A DNA stretch of 64,000 bases from CAYUVA01 sp964448115 [NCBI: uncultured bacterium] (lineage in GTDB: Bacteria; CAYUVA01). The stretch spans positions 1 through 64,000 of the forward strand of contig CAYUVA010000019.1 of assembly GCA_964448115.1 (NCBI GenBank). The letters run 5' to 3'. Of this stretch, positions 26,599-36,100 are shown piece by piece. The stretch's first letter is position 1. Each line of letters begins with the position of its first letter. The notes below the pieces were generated by a model that was not told where the DNA came from, did not search any database, and worked only from the letters and a program-made list of their open reading frames with translations. Made by a program: the position numbers and the translations under genes.

Positions 26599-27900
26599 AT
26601 GAGGGCTGTAAACGACAGCCATAAATTGCAACAAAGACTTCTCGAACTGGTCAAGATCACCGGCAAGATAAACTCCGCCTGGAAGCTTGACGATGTGCTC
26701 AACTATTCCATGTTCCTTGCCGAGGACTTCCTAAGAGCCGGGGCTAGCTCGATATGGCTAATAGATAAGGACAAGGATGAGCTTTACTTCCGACTGGTGC
26801 GAGGAGAAAGCGCAGACAAGATCTCCACTATCCGCATGAAAATGGGGGAGGGTATCGTCGGCCATGTGGCTGCAAGCGGCAAATCGGTGGTAATAAACGA
26901 TCCAACAAGCGATCCCAGGTGGAAGCCTGTTGCTGATAATCGATCCGGCTTCGAGACAAAACAGCTCATATCTGTACCCTTAAAAGCCAGGGACGAAATC
27001 ATCGGTGTGATCCAGGTGCTCAATAAGGAGAATGAGGAGCCATTCAACAATGAGGACTTGTTTCTCCTGCAGATATTGGCGGACCAGGTGGCGCTTGCGC
27101 TGGAAAACGCCAGGCTATATGAGGAACAACTGCAAAAGGAGAGGATGCAACAGGAAGTAGAGCACCTTAAAATACTCGATGCCAAGAAGACGGAGCTATT
27201 GAATCATGTGGTTCATGAGCTGCAAAGCCCCCTGGCTAATATCATAGGTTATGCCAACCTCATCAAGCTGGTAATCAAAGATGATGAGGCAGGGGAACTA
27301 AGGGCAGGCGAAATCATCCTTGAACAGGCAAAGAGGCTCAATAGACTGGTAGAGGAGATGCTCGATCTAGCGAGAATACGATCCGGCAGGATCGAGATCC
27401 AGAAACATTCTTTTTCTATTACGGAATTACTCAAGCAAATCGTAGATAGCTTCTTATCCGAAGCAAAAAAGGCGAAAGTTAAGCTTCGCATCGAGGAAGC
27501 TAATCAGGATATCAACCTTTGCTCTGACCGTGACAAGCTCTCCCAGGTGCTATCTAATCTGGTATCCAACAGCATTAAATACGCGGGCAAAGGCTCCATA
27601 GTAACCCTCGGCTTCTCCTGCCGATCCTCAAAGGAGAACGATGATGTTGATATGGTAAAAATAATGGTCAGGGACAACGGGGTGGGCATTCCACTGGCTG
27701 ATCTCGACCACATCTTCGAGGAATTCTACCGGGTCAAGGGAAAAGGGAGTCATCCACCCAGCGGCACGGGATTGGGGCTTGCCATAACAAAGAGCCTGGT
27801 TAAAGCCCTAGGTGGTGAGATCTCGGTTAAAAGCAGGCTCGGCGAGGGGAGCGAATTCACGGTTACAATACCAACGAATCTGGGCAAACAAGGTGAATGA
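26599..27900 (+). CDS. GAF-domain sensor histidine kinase
   Basis: A 433-residue soluble kinase. A GAF domain (about 30-175; GEGIVGHVAASGKSVVIND, LISVPLKARDEIIGVI) is followed by a coiled coil, the phospho-acceptor H-box HELQSPLANIIGY (His206) and a HATPase domain with N-box NLVSNSIKYAG, G1 DNGVGIP, F-box EEFYRV and G2 GTGLGLAI. It has no membrane segment, so it senses a cytosolic ligand. No response regulator is adjacent. GAGGG lies 9 nt before the ATG, inside a short direct repeat GAGGGCTGTAA. The TatT-like gene follows after 52 bp. Confidence 0.92.
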   Translation: MRAVNDSHKLQQRLLELVKITGKINSAWKLDDVLNYSMFLAEDFLRAGASSIWLIDKDKDELYFRLVRGESADKISTIRMKMGEGIVGHVAASGKSVVINDPTSDPRWKPVADNRSGFETKQLISVPLKARDEIIGVIQVLNKENEEPFNNEDLFLLQILADQVALALENARLYEEQLQKERMQQEVEHLKILDAKKTELLNHVVHELQSPLANIIGYANLIKLVIKDDEAGELRAGEIILEQAKRLNRLVEEMLDLARIRSGRIEIQKHSFSITELLKQIVDSFLSEAKKAKVKLRIEEANQDINLCSDRDKLSQVLSNLVSNSIKYAGKGSIVTLGFSCRSSKENDDVDMVKIMVRDNGVGIPLADLDHIFEEFYRVKGKGSHPPSGTGLGLAITKSLVKALGGEISVKSRLGEGSEFTVTIPTNLGKQGE

Positions 27901-27952
27901 ACAACAATGAACCTTAATATTCAAATAATCATACTAATGACAGGGGGATTAA

Positions 27953-28846
27953 ATGAGCAAACAGGTAATGCTTAGCAGCGCTATTTTGCTGCTTGTAGGA
28001 TTCATCGTTTTCAGTACAGGCGATGTCTATGCCCGTGAATATGGCTGGGAGATCGATCCTCAGATCGTCAAAGATGACCGCATTGCCGATCTCCAGGCGA
28101 CCTTGCAGGCAGCCTATGATGCCTTTGAGCAGAGGGAGAACCAGGCAAAGGCAAGGGATGCGGTAAGTCTCTTCGAGCAGGCGTGGCTATTGAAGCCCGA
28201 TGGCGTGGAGATATGCGGGATGCTCGCCAGGGCTTACTATTGGCTCGCCGATGCCTTTGCGAAAAATGAAGATGAGAAGATCGAACTGCACCACAAGGGC
28301 GCTCAATGGGGGGAGAGAGGGATCTACCTGTCGCCCTTGTTCAGGCAACAAATAGACAAGGGCAAGGGCTTCAAGGATGCTGTCAAACATCTCTCCGACG
28401 ATTACCTCCTGCCCATGTACTGGACAGCGTCGAACCTGGGGAGATACGGTAATCTCAAGGGATTCATGGCTACCCTGAAGACGGTGGGCGATGTCAAGGC
28501 GCTCAATGCCCGCATAGAGTACCTGGATCCTACATACGCTCATGCCGGCGCCCTCAGATTTTTCGGCGCATACTACGCAAAGGCTCCCGGACTCTTCGGG
28601 GGAGACATGGACAAGTCCAAGGAATACTTCGAGAGGGCTTTCGCTATTGATAACGATTACTTCGTAACCCATGTTCTCTATGCTGAGATGTATGCGGTAA
28701 AGGCTAAGGAAAAGGAGCTTTTCAAGAAACACCTCCAGTTCGTCCTGGATACACCCTCGGATGTGATTCCAGACAAGATTCCAGAACAAAACCTGGAAAA
28801 AAAGAAGGCAGCGGATCTGATGAAGCAAATAGATGAGCTGTTCTGA
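27953..28846 (+). CDS. Exported TatT-like TPR protein
   Basis: A 297-residue protein with a signal peptide (cleavage likely after VYA, residue 25) and helical repeats. ARAYYWLADAF, NLGRYGNLKGF, GAYYAKAPGLFGGDMDKSKEYFERAF and HVLYAEMYAVKAKEKELF resemble the TatT family, periplasmic trimers once linked to TRAP transporters. No dctP, dctQ or dctM genes are present, so its partner is unknown. The SD AGGGGGA lies about 6 nt upstream. It shares strand and close spacing with the histidine kinase. Confidence 0.7.
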   Translation: MSKQVMLSSAILLLVGFIVFSTGDVYAREYGWEIDPQIVKDDRIADLQATLQAAYDAFEQRENQAKARDAVSLFEQAWLLKPDGVEICGMLARAYYWLADAFAKNEDEKIELHHKGAQWGERGIYLSPLFRQQIDKGKGFKDAVKHLSDDYLLPMYWTASNLGRYGNLKGFMATLKTVGDVKALNARIEYLDPTYAHAGALRFFGAYYAKAPGLFGGDMDKSKEYFERAFAIDNDYFVTHVLYAEMYAVKAKEKELFKKHLQFVLDTPSDVIPDKIPEQNLEKKKAADLMKQIDELF

Positions 28847-28930
28847 GAAGTTTATATAGCCTCATTTAGAGAAAAATAGGCTCGATATCGCCATACTCGT
28901 CTAGCGATTTTCGAAAAAAATTTGGACTTA

Positions 28931-28972
28931 TTGAAATTTAGACGGATTCGGGTATTATGATATTATAATATC
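28931..28972 (+). promoter_or_regulatory. Promoter with 14-bp palindrome for the phosphoesterase gene
   Basis: TTGAAA (28931-28936) and TATTAT (28953-28958) are 16 bp apart. Directly downstream GATATTATAATATC (28959-28972) is a perfect palindrome covering the expected transcription start, a typical repressor site. Confidence 0.5.
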
Positions 28973-28995
28973 TCATTAAAGCTGGGGAGCAGAAC

Positions 28996-31497
28996 ATGAA
29001 ACTAATAGGTAGATACACCCGGACAATAACGAGCTTATGTTTCCTGCTGATCTGCCTGGTATCAATAGCTTTATGCAAGCAGTCGATCGACCTGAAGCCT
29101 CAAAGCGGATTGGCGATAAAACCTGAAGCATTGTGGAAGACAGGACAACTAGGGGATAACCTCTGGATGTTACCTAATGGGCGGGCAATTGCGCCGTTAG
29201 GTAACAAGATCTGGTTGGATCGAATCCCGCTAGGCTTGGCGGTATCTTTGGATGGTAAATACATTGCAGTAACCAATGTTGGTCCCGGGGTTCGTCGCAT
29301 AACCTTGATCGATGCCCAGAGCGAAGAGATCCTGCAACAAGAGAGAGTCGAGCAACTTTACAACGGCATCATTTTCAGCCCGGATAGTCGCACCTTGTAC
29401 GCCTCTGGCGGCAGCGCCAATAAAATTTATGTCTATCAAAACTTACAGGGCTACCTCGCACCAAAGGCGCAGTGGGAGCTGGCGGGGGTGCCGACCGGCA
29501 TAGCCCTCTCTAGCGATGGTTCCAGGCTCTTCGTGGTAACCCAACTGACCCAAAGCTTATATGTTCTCGATGCCGATGATGGAGATATACTGGGGCAAAA
29601 GACCATGATCGGCGAGCAATATGGGGATCCATATATGGTTGCTGTAAGCCCAGATGGCAAGTATGCCTATGTTTCCTGTCAGCGAGGGGATATGGTAGCC
29701 TTCTTCGATGTCAGCGATCCTTCCCGCATATTAAAGACTTACGAGATCAAGGTCGGAAGATGGCCCGAGGCGCTGGAACTCTCTTCAGATGGCACCAGGC
29801 TATATGTAACCTGCACCGGCGAGGACACGGTGGAGGTCATTGACACGATTACCAAAAGACGGCTGGCAATACACGACCTCAGGCCCTATATTGATAGCGG
29901 CTACGGCAGCTACCCCAATGCACTTGCCTTCTCGCCGGATGGCAATCGGATCTACATCGCCCAGGCGAGCGACAACAAGGTCAGCGTTCTCGATCTAAAC
30001 AGCGGCGAGCTGATAGGAGCCATACCGGCAGGATGGTATCCCACTTCGGTCGCCATATCGCCTGATGGCAGAAAGTTCTATATCGCCAATGCAAAAGGGA
30101 TCGGATCGGGTCCAAAGACAGCAATTACCGGCATTGCAAATACATCATTTCTATCTATGGGAGACATTCCCTCAGACGATCAACTTGCCGAGTATGCGCA
30201 GATGATCCATAACTTCAATCACCTGCCCGGCAATCTATTCACCATTGACCAAGAAGGCTTTGAGAATCCCATTCCTCTTACCCGCGGTGGTGAGACGCCG
30301 ATAAGGCATGTATTTTTCGTGATCAGGGAAAACAAGACATACGATGCGTTGCTCGGGGATTATCCTGGGGGTGATGGCGAGCCGAGCATGTGCCTGGTCT
30401 GCGATGAGGTTACCGTGAACCTGAGAAGGCTAGTTACCGAGTTTGCCGCAGGGGATAACTATTATAGCAATGCTGATAACTCGCTGATGGGACATAGCAT
30501 AGTAACCAGCTCCATTGTATCCGATTTCGTGGAGAAGATGTGGCCTATGGATCGTAAGAAGTCCATAGAGCTAGATGTCTTCAAGAATCCATCGACCTTC
30601 CCCAAGAAGGATATGATCTTCCAGAATTGCCTGCGCCATAACATCGACTTCAAGGTCTATGGCGAGGCGGTAGGAGCTGGAAAGGACTGGTTAATCCTTG
30701 ATGAGAGGTATTTTAACTGGGGGCTTTATGATCCGCCCTTTTACTACATGTTTTCCAAGGATATCAACAAGATACAGGAGCGCATCGAGGACTGGGAGCA
30801 AAATGGATTGCCGACCTTCGTGCTCATGTTGCTACCGAATGACCATGCCTTCGGCGCAACCTATCCTTTTCCCACCTATAGGTCAATGGTTGCTGACAAC
30901 GACGAGGCGACCGGATACTTCATAGACTGGCTATCCAAGAGTCCTTACTGGGAGTCCTCGGTCGCTTTCATCATCGAGGATGATCCCCAGCAAGGACACG
31001 ATCATATTGATGCTCACCGCTCTTTGCTGCTGGTCGTTTCACCGTGGGTGAAGCGAGGCTACATGTCGCCGGTGCACTACTGCGAGGCTAACATCCATGC
31101 GACAATAGAGTACATACTAGGCATGGAGCCACTCTCCATATACGATAGCATCGCCCAGCCGATGTATGATCTATTCACCAATGAGCCTGATTTCTCGACC
31201 TTCGATTACACGCCGCGCACCTGGCCGGAGGAATATAATCCGCCAGGTACCAAGCACGCTGAGGCTAGCAAGGGGCTTAACTTCCTGGACCCGGACTCCG
31301 CCGAGGGATTACAGCAGATCATTGATGACTACAACAAGCATCTCAATATGCTCCAGCTTATTAGCCTTGAAAAAGCAGATATAGAAGAGCTACAAAGCCA
31401 GATGCCATATCACTGGAACCAGATATATCAGTGGGTATTAGAGATAAAACAAAAGCGGGACAAGGAAAACGAAAAGGAAAAAAAGATCCACAGATAA
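28996..31497 (+). CDS. Secreted beta-propeller phosphoesterase (PF04185-type)
   Basis: An 833-residue exported protein with an N-terminal signal peptide (ending near residue 27). Residues 70-370 form a YVTN/SMP-30-like seven-bladed propeller with repeats such as AVSPDGKYAYVS and LSSDGTRLYVT. Residues 430-750 belong to the alkaline-phosphatase superfamily phosphoesterase group that includes phospholipase C and acid phosphatase AcpA: FFVIRENKTYDALLGD, DNSLMGHS (nucleophile region) and EDDPQQGHDHIDAHRS (metal ligands). The C-terminus is charged. It is followed 1 bp later by a lipoprotein gene. The substrate may be phospholipid or another phosphate ester. Confidence 0.85.
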   Translation: MKLIGRYTRTITSLCFLLICLVSIALCKQSIDLKPQSGLAIKPEALWKTGQLGDNLWMLPNGRAIAPLGNKIWLDRIPLGLAVSLDGKYIAVTNVGPGVRRITLIDAQSEEILQQERVEQLYNGIIFSPDSRTLYASGGSANKIYVYQNLQGYLAPKAQWELAGVPTGIALSSDGSRLFVVTQLTQSLYVLDADDGDILGQKTMIGEQYGDPYMVAVSPDGKYAYVSCQRGDMVAFFDVSDPSRILKTYEIKVGRWPEALELSSDGTRLYVTCTGEDTVEVIDTITKRRLAIHDLRPYIDSGYGSYPNALAFSPDGNRIYIAQASDNKVSVLDLNSGELIGAIPAGWYPTSVAISPDGRKFYIANAKGIGSGPKTAITGIANTSFLSMGDIPSDDQLAEYAQMIHNFNHLPGNLFTIDQEGFENPIPLTRGGETPIRHVFFVIRENKTYDALLGDYPGGDGEPSMCLVCDEVTVNLRRLVTEFAAGDNYYSNADNSLMGHSIVTSSIVSDFVEKMWPMDRKKSIELDVFKNPSTFPKKDMIFQNCLRHNIDFKVYGEAVGAGKDWLILDERYFNWGLYDPPFYYMFSKDINKIQERIEDWEQNGLPTFVLMLLPNDHAFGATYPFPTYRSMVADNDEATGYFIDWLSKSPYWESSVAFIIEDDPQQGHDHIDAHRSLLLVVSPWVKRGYMSPVHYCEANIHATIEYILGMEPLSIYDSIAQPMYDLFTNEPDFSTFDYTPRTWPEEYNPPGTKHAEASKGLNFLDPDSAEGLQQIIDDYNKHLNMLQLISLEKADIEELQSQMPYHWNQIYQWVLEIKQKRDKENEKEKKIHR

Positions 31498-31498
31498 A

Positions 31499-32035
31499 AT
31501 GATCATAAGATCGGATCATTACAGTGTATCGATAATATCCATGTGCATTCTAGGCACTTTGATCATAGTACCTGCCTGTAACCTGGCAGCCAAGAAGACG
31601 CCGAGCGATGCGCTGAATGACTTGATAAGATACTGCAAGGAAAAGGATTCAGCCAAGCTGGTTACCGTCATCAGCAGCGATTCTTTGCCGGTCATTGAGC
31701 GTTACCAGGAGATCTGCCATCAGCTACCCAGCGATAATATCCCCCCTGATCCAGTTAACCTGATAATGGATCAGTTCAGTGAGTATGACCCTTTGGTTAT
31801 ATCAGAGAGGATCGGAGAGGACGGAAGCGCAGTGCTTCATGTCATCTATGCCGATGGCATGGACGCAAAGCTGTACTTTGTCAGGGAAGATGGTACATGG
31901 CGCTGGAACCTGGCGCGAGAGCTTTCTCCGACGGTGGAGCTTATGGAGGCATACCTGGATCGCTATAATAGCTTCCATGAAGCAAAGGCGAGCGGAGATG
32001 TTGATAAGCTGCCTTCATTAGAGGACGAAGATTGA
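31499..32035 (+). CDS. Small lipoprotein of unknown function
   Basis: A 178-residue protein with a hydrophobic N-terminus and a lipobox (IVPAC, Cys27). The rest is a compact acidic domain of DUF4878/SnoaL-like appearance: ALNDLIRYCKEKDSAKL, then VLHVIYADGMDAKLYFVREDGTWRW. That reading is by eye. The ATG lies 1 bp after the phosphoesterase stop, so the two are co-translated. An internal ATG at 31541 would give a shorter signal. Confidence 0.65.
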   Translation: MIIRSDHYSVSIISMCILGTLIIVPACNLAAKKTPSDALNDLIRYCKEKDSAKLVTVISSDSLPVIERYQEICHQLPSDNIPPDPVNLIMDQFSEYDPLVISERIGEDGSAVLHVIYADGMDAKLYFVREDGTWRWNLARELSPTVELMEAYLDRYNSFHEAKASGDVDKLPSLEDED

Positions 32036-32095
32036 GGAAATATATTTTACAATATAGAAATAATACCTGTCAAAATGGAAAGGAGAAGTAGTAAA

Positions 32096-33163
32096 ATGAA
32101 AAACTTTTTTTCCATTGTTTCGATTATCTTTCTTTCTATCTGTATGGCTTGTACAGGCGTTTATGCCTGGGGACCCTCGACACATAATGCTATAGCCCTG
32201 GCTGCGAAGAGCATTGTCGAGGAGAGCGACAATATAATGGACTGGGAACTATACGATGTAATCGAACGCTTCCCCGGCGCATACAAGGCAGGCTCGATAT
32301 TCCCCGATACCATGCTGGTTCACGCAAGGCAGATGGCTTTCTGGATACACCACCTTGAGTTTATCGATATCGAGACCAACTATTTCCTGGATAACTTCAG
32401 TGCCCCTTATAATGATGAGGCTTTGCGCATCTTGTGCCACTTCATGGGCACTACCACCCACATCATCGCAGATAATCGCTGGCATGGGGACTCGGAGCAT
32501 CCTTATACTGCCCTGCATCAATGCATCGAGAACGACCTTCCAGGCAATCCGCTCGCCGAGAGCATAATTGAGGCTGGTATCGACCTCTTTACTCAGCGAT
32601 ATGATCTTCATGGCGATGATGACCTGTCCGGATGGTTCATCCCGGCGGTTCACCTTGAGAAGATCTGTCGCGATAATGGATGGGGCGAGGAGGCTGATGT
32701 GAATAGGTTCGTGGAGAACACTCAATTCATCAATGTTGCGGTATGGTTTACCGATCAACTATGGGAGTACATCTTCGATGCAGCAAGGATAGTATTACCC
32801 TGGACACACGATCACTACAGGGAGCTACCTTATGGCGGATTGTTCGATGTCTTCGATGCCAGCGCAGCTCGAATCTCAGAGGAATGGGTGAAGATAAATA
32901 TATACCAAGACCTGTGGGCAAAAGGCTCATCGGCAACACTTATGCCTGGAAACCTTAATTATCGGCAACTAATGCTTCATCATAACCATCGCCACCATCA
33001 CTTTGCTGGATGCAACATCCCATTTTTCGACAAGGCGATAACTGCCCTTGAGCGAGGGATAATTAGGCAGGAAGTCTATCCGGTACCGGGGGGCTATGAG
33101 CTAGGTAATATCGAGATCATCGACGCTGAGGGTCTTGCTGACCTTTTAAGCGAATACCTTTAG
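32096..33163 (+). CDS. Secreted zinc-dependent phospholipase C
   Basis: A 355-residue exported enzyme of the PF00882 family (phospholipase C of Bacillus and Clostridium). I chose the ATG at 32096 because AAAGGAG lies 10 nt upstream; an ATG at 32075 adds 7 residues. Cleavage after VYA (residue 24) would leave Trp25 as the first mature residue, which in this family is a zinc ligand (mature start WGPSTHNAIA). HHLEF, HFMGTTTHIIADNRWHGD and FNS-like helices supply the other His and Asp ligands. With the upstream phosphoesterase it suggests breakdown of phospholipids outside the cell. The stop overlaps the convergent kinase gene by 4 bp. Confidence 0.85.
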   Translation: MKNFFSIVSIIFLSICMACTGVYAWGPSTHNAIALAAKSIVEESDNIMDWELYDVIERFPGAYKAGSIFPDTMLVHARQMAFWIHHLEFIDIETNYFLDNFSAPYNDEALRILCHFMGTTTHIIADNRWHGDSEHPYTALHQCIENDLPGNPLAESIIEAGIDLFTQRYDLHGDDDLSGWFIPAVHLEKICRDNGWGEEADVNRFVENTQFINVAVWFTDQLWEYIFDAARIVLPWTHDHYRELPYGGLFDVFDASAARISEEWVKINIYQDLWAKGSSATLMPGNLNYRQLMLHHNHRHHHFAGCNIPFFDKAITALERGIIRQEVYPVPGGYELGNIEIIDAEGLADLLSEYL

Positions 33164-36100
33164 ACTAAATGCAAATGCCTTAGGAACACGAAAAACTCGG
33201 CATTACCAGACATTTGCTGAAAAGCTGTAAATACATCCTTGGGATCTTTATATGTCATTCCCTGGTATTTGAATTTATCCAATAATGTATCGATTCGCCT
33301 TGCATCTGCAAGTAGAAACCCAGGATATCCAGCTATTATTTTCTCACAACCACTTATCAGTTCCTCATTCTCATTAGCGATCCTGTCAAACGCTCGCCTA
33401 AGATTACCGGGGTCGATGATCAGCAGTTCATTACCCGCGCTTGCGCTTATGGAGTAAGCTACCTTTCCATGCGCGGCAGCGATGGCAAACAGCCAATGAT
33501 CATGCTGTCCTGATGTGCATTTTAAGATCGGCTCAAAGCCCGTATTCAGGCATTTAATTGCATCCGGACAACGAATCATCCGTTTGCTTACATGGTATGC
33601 CAATGGGTAGAGCGCCAGCAGGTGAATATCCGCCTCATGTTGGAGATTAGAGCCAATGACATATAAAAGAAAACCATCTTTGTACGGAAGCAAACTCCAT
33701 TGATAATATCTACTTGAGTTTGGGTCATAGCCGGTAACATTGATGATTATCTCGAACCTGTCCGCAAGGCTCTCCAGGGTTGTTTCCCTGGCTTGGACAA
33801 TATAGGAAAATAATGGATTTACCTTGAAATCATACTCTACCGATGTTGAGTTATCCTTGGCCACCCGTTCGGCAAGGCTCAATAGTTTACGCCCCAGCTC
33901 ATCATCATTCATATCATCGCCTATAAATATGAGATCCTCCTGGGTGTCAGCTTCATCGTCCTGATAATCTGTATCAATAATTTCCTGCACGGTGTCTGAT
34001 GAAGTTTCAGCGGTCTCATCAGCGAACAAATCTGCCAACCTTCCAAGCCCGATGAGTAAAGGCTGGCTAAAAAAACGCTCCCTTTGATCCTCATCAGCAA
34101 GTGTGGACGCAGATTTTATCGAGCTGCTTATTGCATCTTGAGTCTTTTCGATGGCTCTTTTTTTATCCCCCTTATGATAGCGCACCAATGCCTCGACATA
34201 GTAAAGGTAAACGGCGAGAACGCCTGTATTATTATCATTACCGATCGGCTCATATAAATCTTCGATCATGTTCAACAGCATATCGAGAAAGGTTGCGTGC
34301 TCATGGACTGGGTAATCCGGGGACAATATATGATCTAAGCATAAAAGCCATGACCAAAGGTTTTCCCTTGACAAATGAGCGAATAGTCCTAGCTCTGTGA
34401 TCAGTTGTTCTGTATCCCTTTGTGCGATCTTAGGATCTTGATGATAATCATCGAGCCAAAGAAGCCGTTTGATCGTGTTTACTCTGGCTGCAAATGCTGA
34501 TCTTATCATAGAATTTAATGAAGCTCGCAGCTTTCCCAGACGCTTCCTTTGTCCAAGCAGGCTTTGAGCCATTAACAGGGCGATTTGAAGGCTTTGCGCC
34601 CTGAAACCTGTGCCTTCAAGTGAACTCAGTTGTTCCCCTGTCTCAAACTCCGCTTCTTCGAACCTTCCAAGCCAGATAGCGGCTTCTATGGACGAAATGA
34701 TGCTATTCAAACAAAGAAGCCTTTCACCAAGCTCCTCGCTCAGGTTCTTAGCTTGGTTAATGTCATCCTCTGCAGCCTTGAGATCCCCTGTCAAGAGACT
34801 GATATAGCCCTGGTTTATAAGGTTAGTAACCTTGGCTCGCGGATTCATCGCCTTATCAAGCAGCTCATTGCAATGCTCAACATGCTTGCTAGCACTTTTT
34901 ATATCCAACTCATCGATATATACCTGTGCCCGATGAGCATGACATAAAGCCTGCCAGGTAACTGATTTGATCGATACTGCTAGACTCATCGCCTCATCGA
35001 AGGAGGTATCTGCAAGCTCCAATTCGTCGTTATCATAGTATAAGGAAGCTAGCTCTATGAGCGCTTTTATCTGCTGTTCATAGAGCTTGTTTTCGATTGC
35101 GGAGCGGTGAGCCTGTTTGAGTCGCTTCAAGGCTTGGGCTTGATCAAGCCCTAATGATGCGATCACTCCCAGGTTGATGTTGGCGGTAACCTGGCATGAT
35201 ATATCTTGTGCCTTATGTGCATGCTCCAGCGATCTTGCGAAATACTGGCTCGCTTGCCCCAGATCCCCCTGCAACGAGTAGAGGTTGCCGATGTTCAGGG
35301 TAAGCCTGGCAATTAGCGATGGATCATTCGCCTTGTCGGACATATCAAGCGCCATTTTATATGCCTCTATCGCTTCTTCTGTCCTCCCCATGGTTGTATA
35401 TATATATCCCATGTTGCCATGAGCGCGCGCCAGGGCAACAGAATCCCCGGTTCGCTCAGCAATAATGCGAATCTCCTCCAGATCGGCAAGCGCGTGCTCC
35501 CCATCACCTATCTTAAAATATACCTCGGCGCGGCGATTGAGGATTTGCAGCCTTTTGTCAACCAGGCTTGGAGCATCTCCGATATGATCAATGCAATTGA
35601 TAGCATAGGAAAAATAATCGATAGAGCCTGGATGGTCATAAAGCTGAAGGCTCTTTTCGGCAGCGAGCAGGCTGTAATCGAGCGCCTTGTGGTAGTCCTC
35701 TGATGTGTAAAAATGCCGGCAAAGCTCGAAGATATGGTCGTCGATATCATCTTTGTATAAGCGCTCGATGAGTCTCCCAGCGCGGCGATGCAGCATGATC
35801 TTTTCATGGAGCTGAAGGTTCTTGTGCAGCAGGTCTTTGAGCTTCCCATGCTTGAATACGAAGACATCCCTTCCTAGCTGTCTGGCATCGGAGATGAAAT
35901 TCCCCTGCTTGAGACCGTTGATCATCTTGAAGGCAGCTACTCCCTCTAAACCAAGATACTCCTGGAGCATCTCAAATGACGGATTCTTACCCAGAACGCT
36001 CATGAAAAGAAGCAATTGGCGCTGCTCGTCAGGCAGCCTTTGCAAACGAGCAAGCAGGATCTTATCCAGGGAGGTTTCAGTCTCCAGCGAATCGATCTTT

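Noticed and set aside
27953-28846. A functional TRAP transporter component
   Set aside because: Only a TatT-like protein is present; no DctP, DctQ or DctM genes are nearby, so no transporter is claimed.
32249-32758. 169-codon minus-strand frame inside the phospholipase C gene
   Set aside because: Antisense shadow; the plus-strand gene has signal peptide, SD and zinc ligands.
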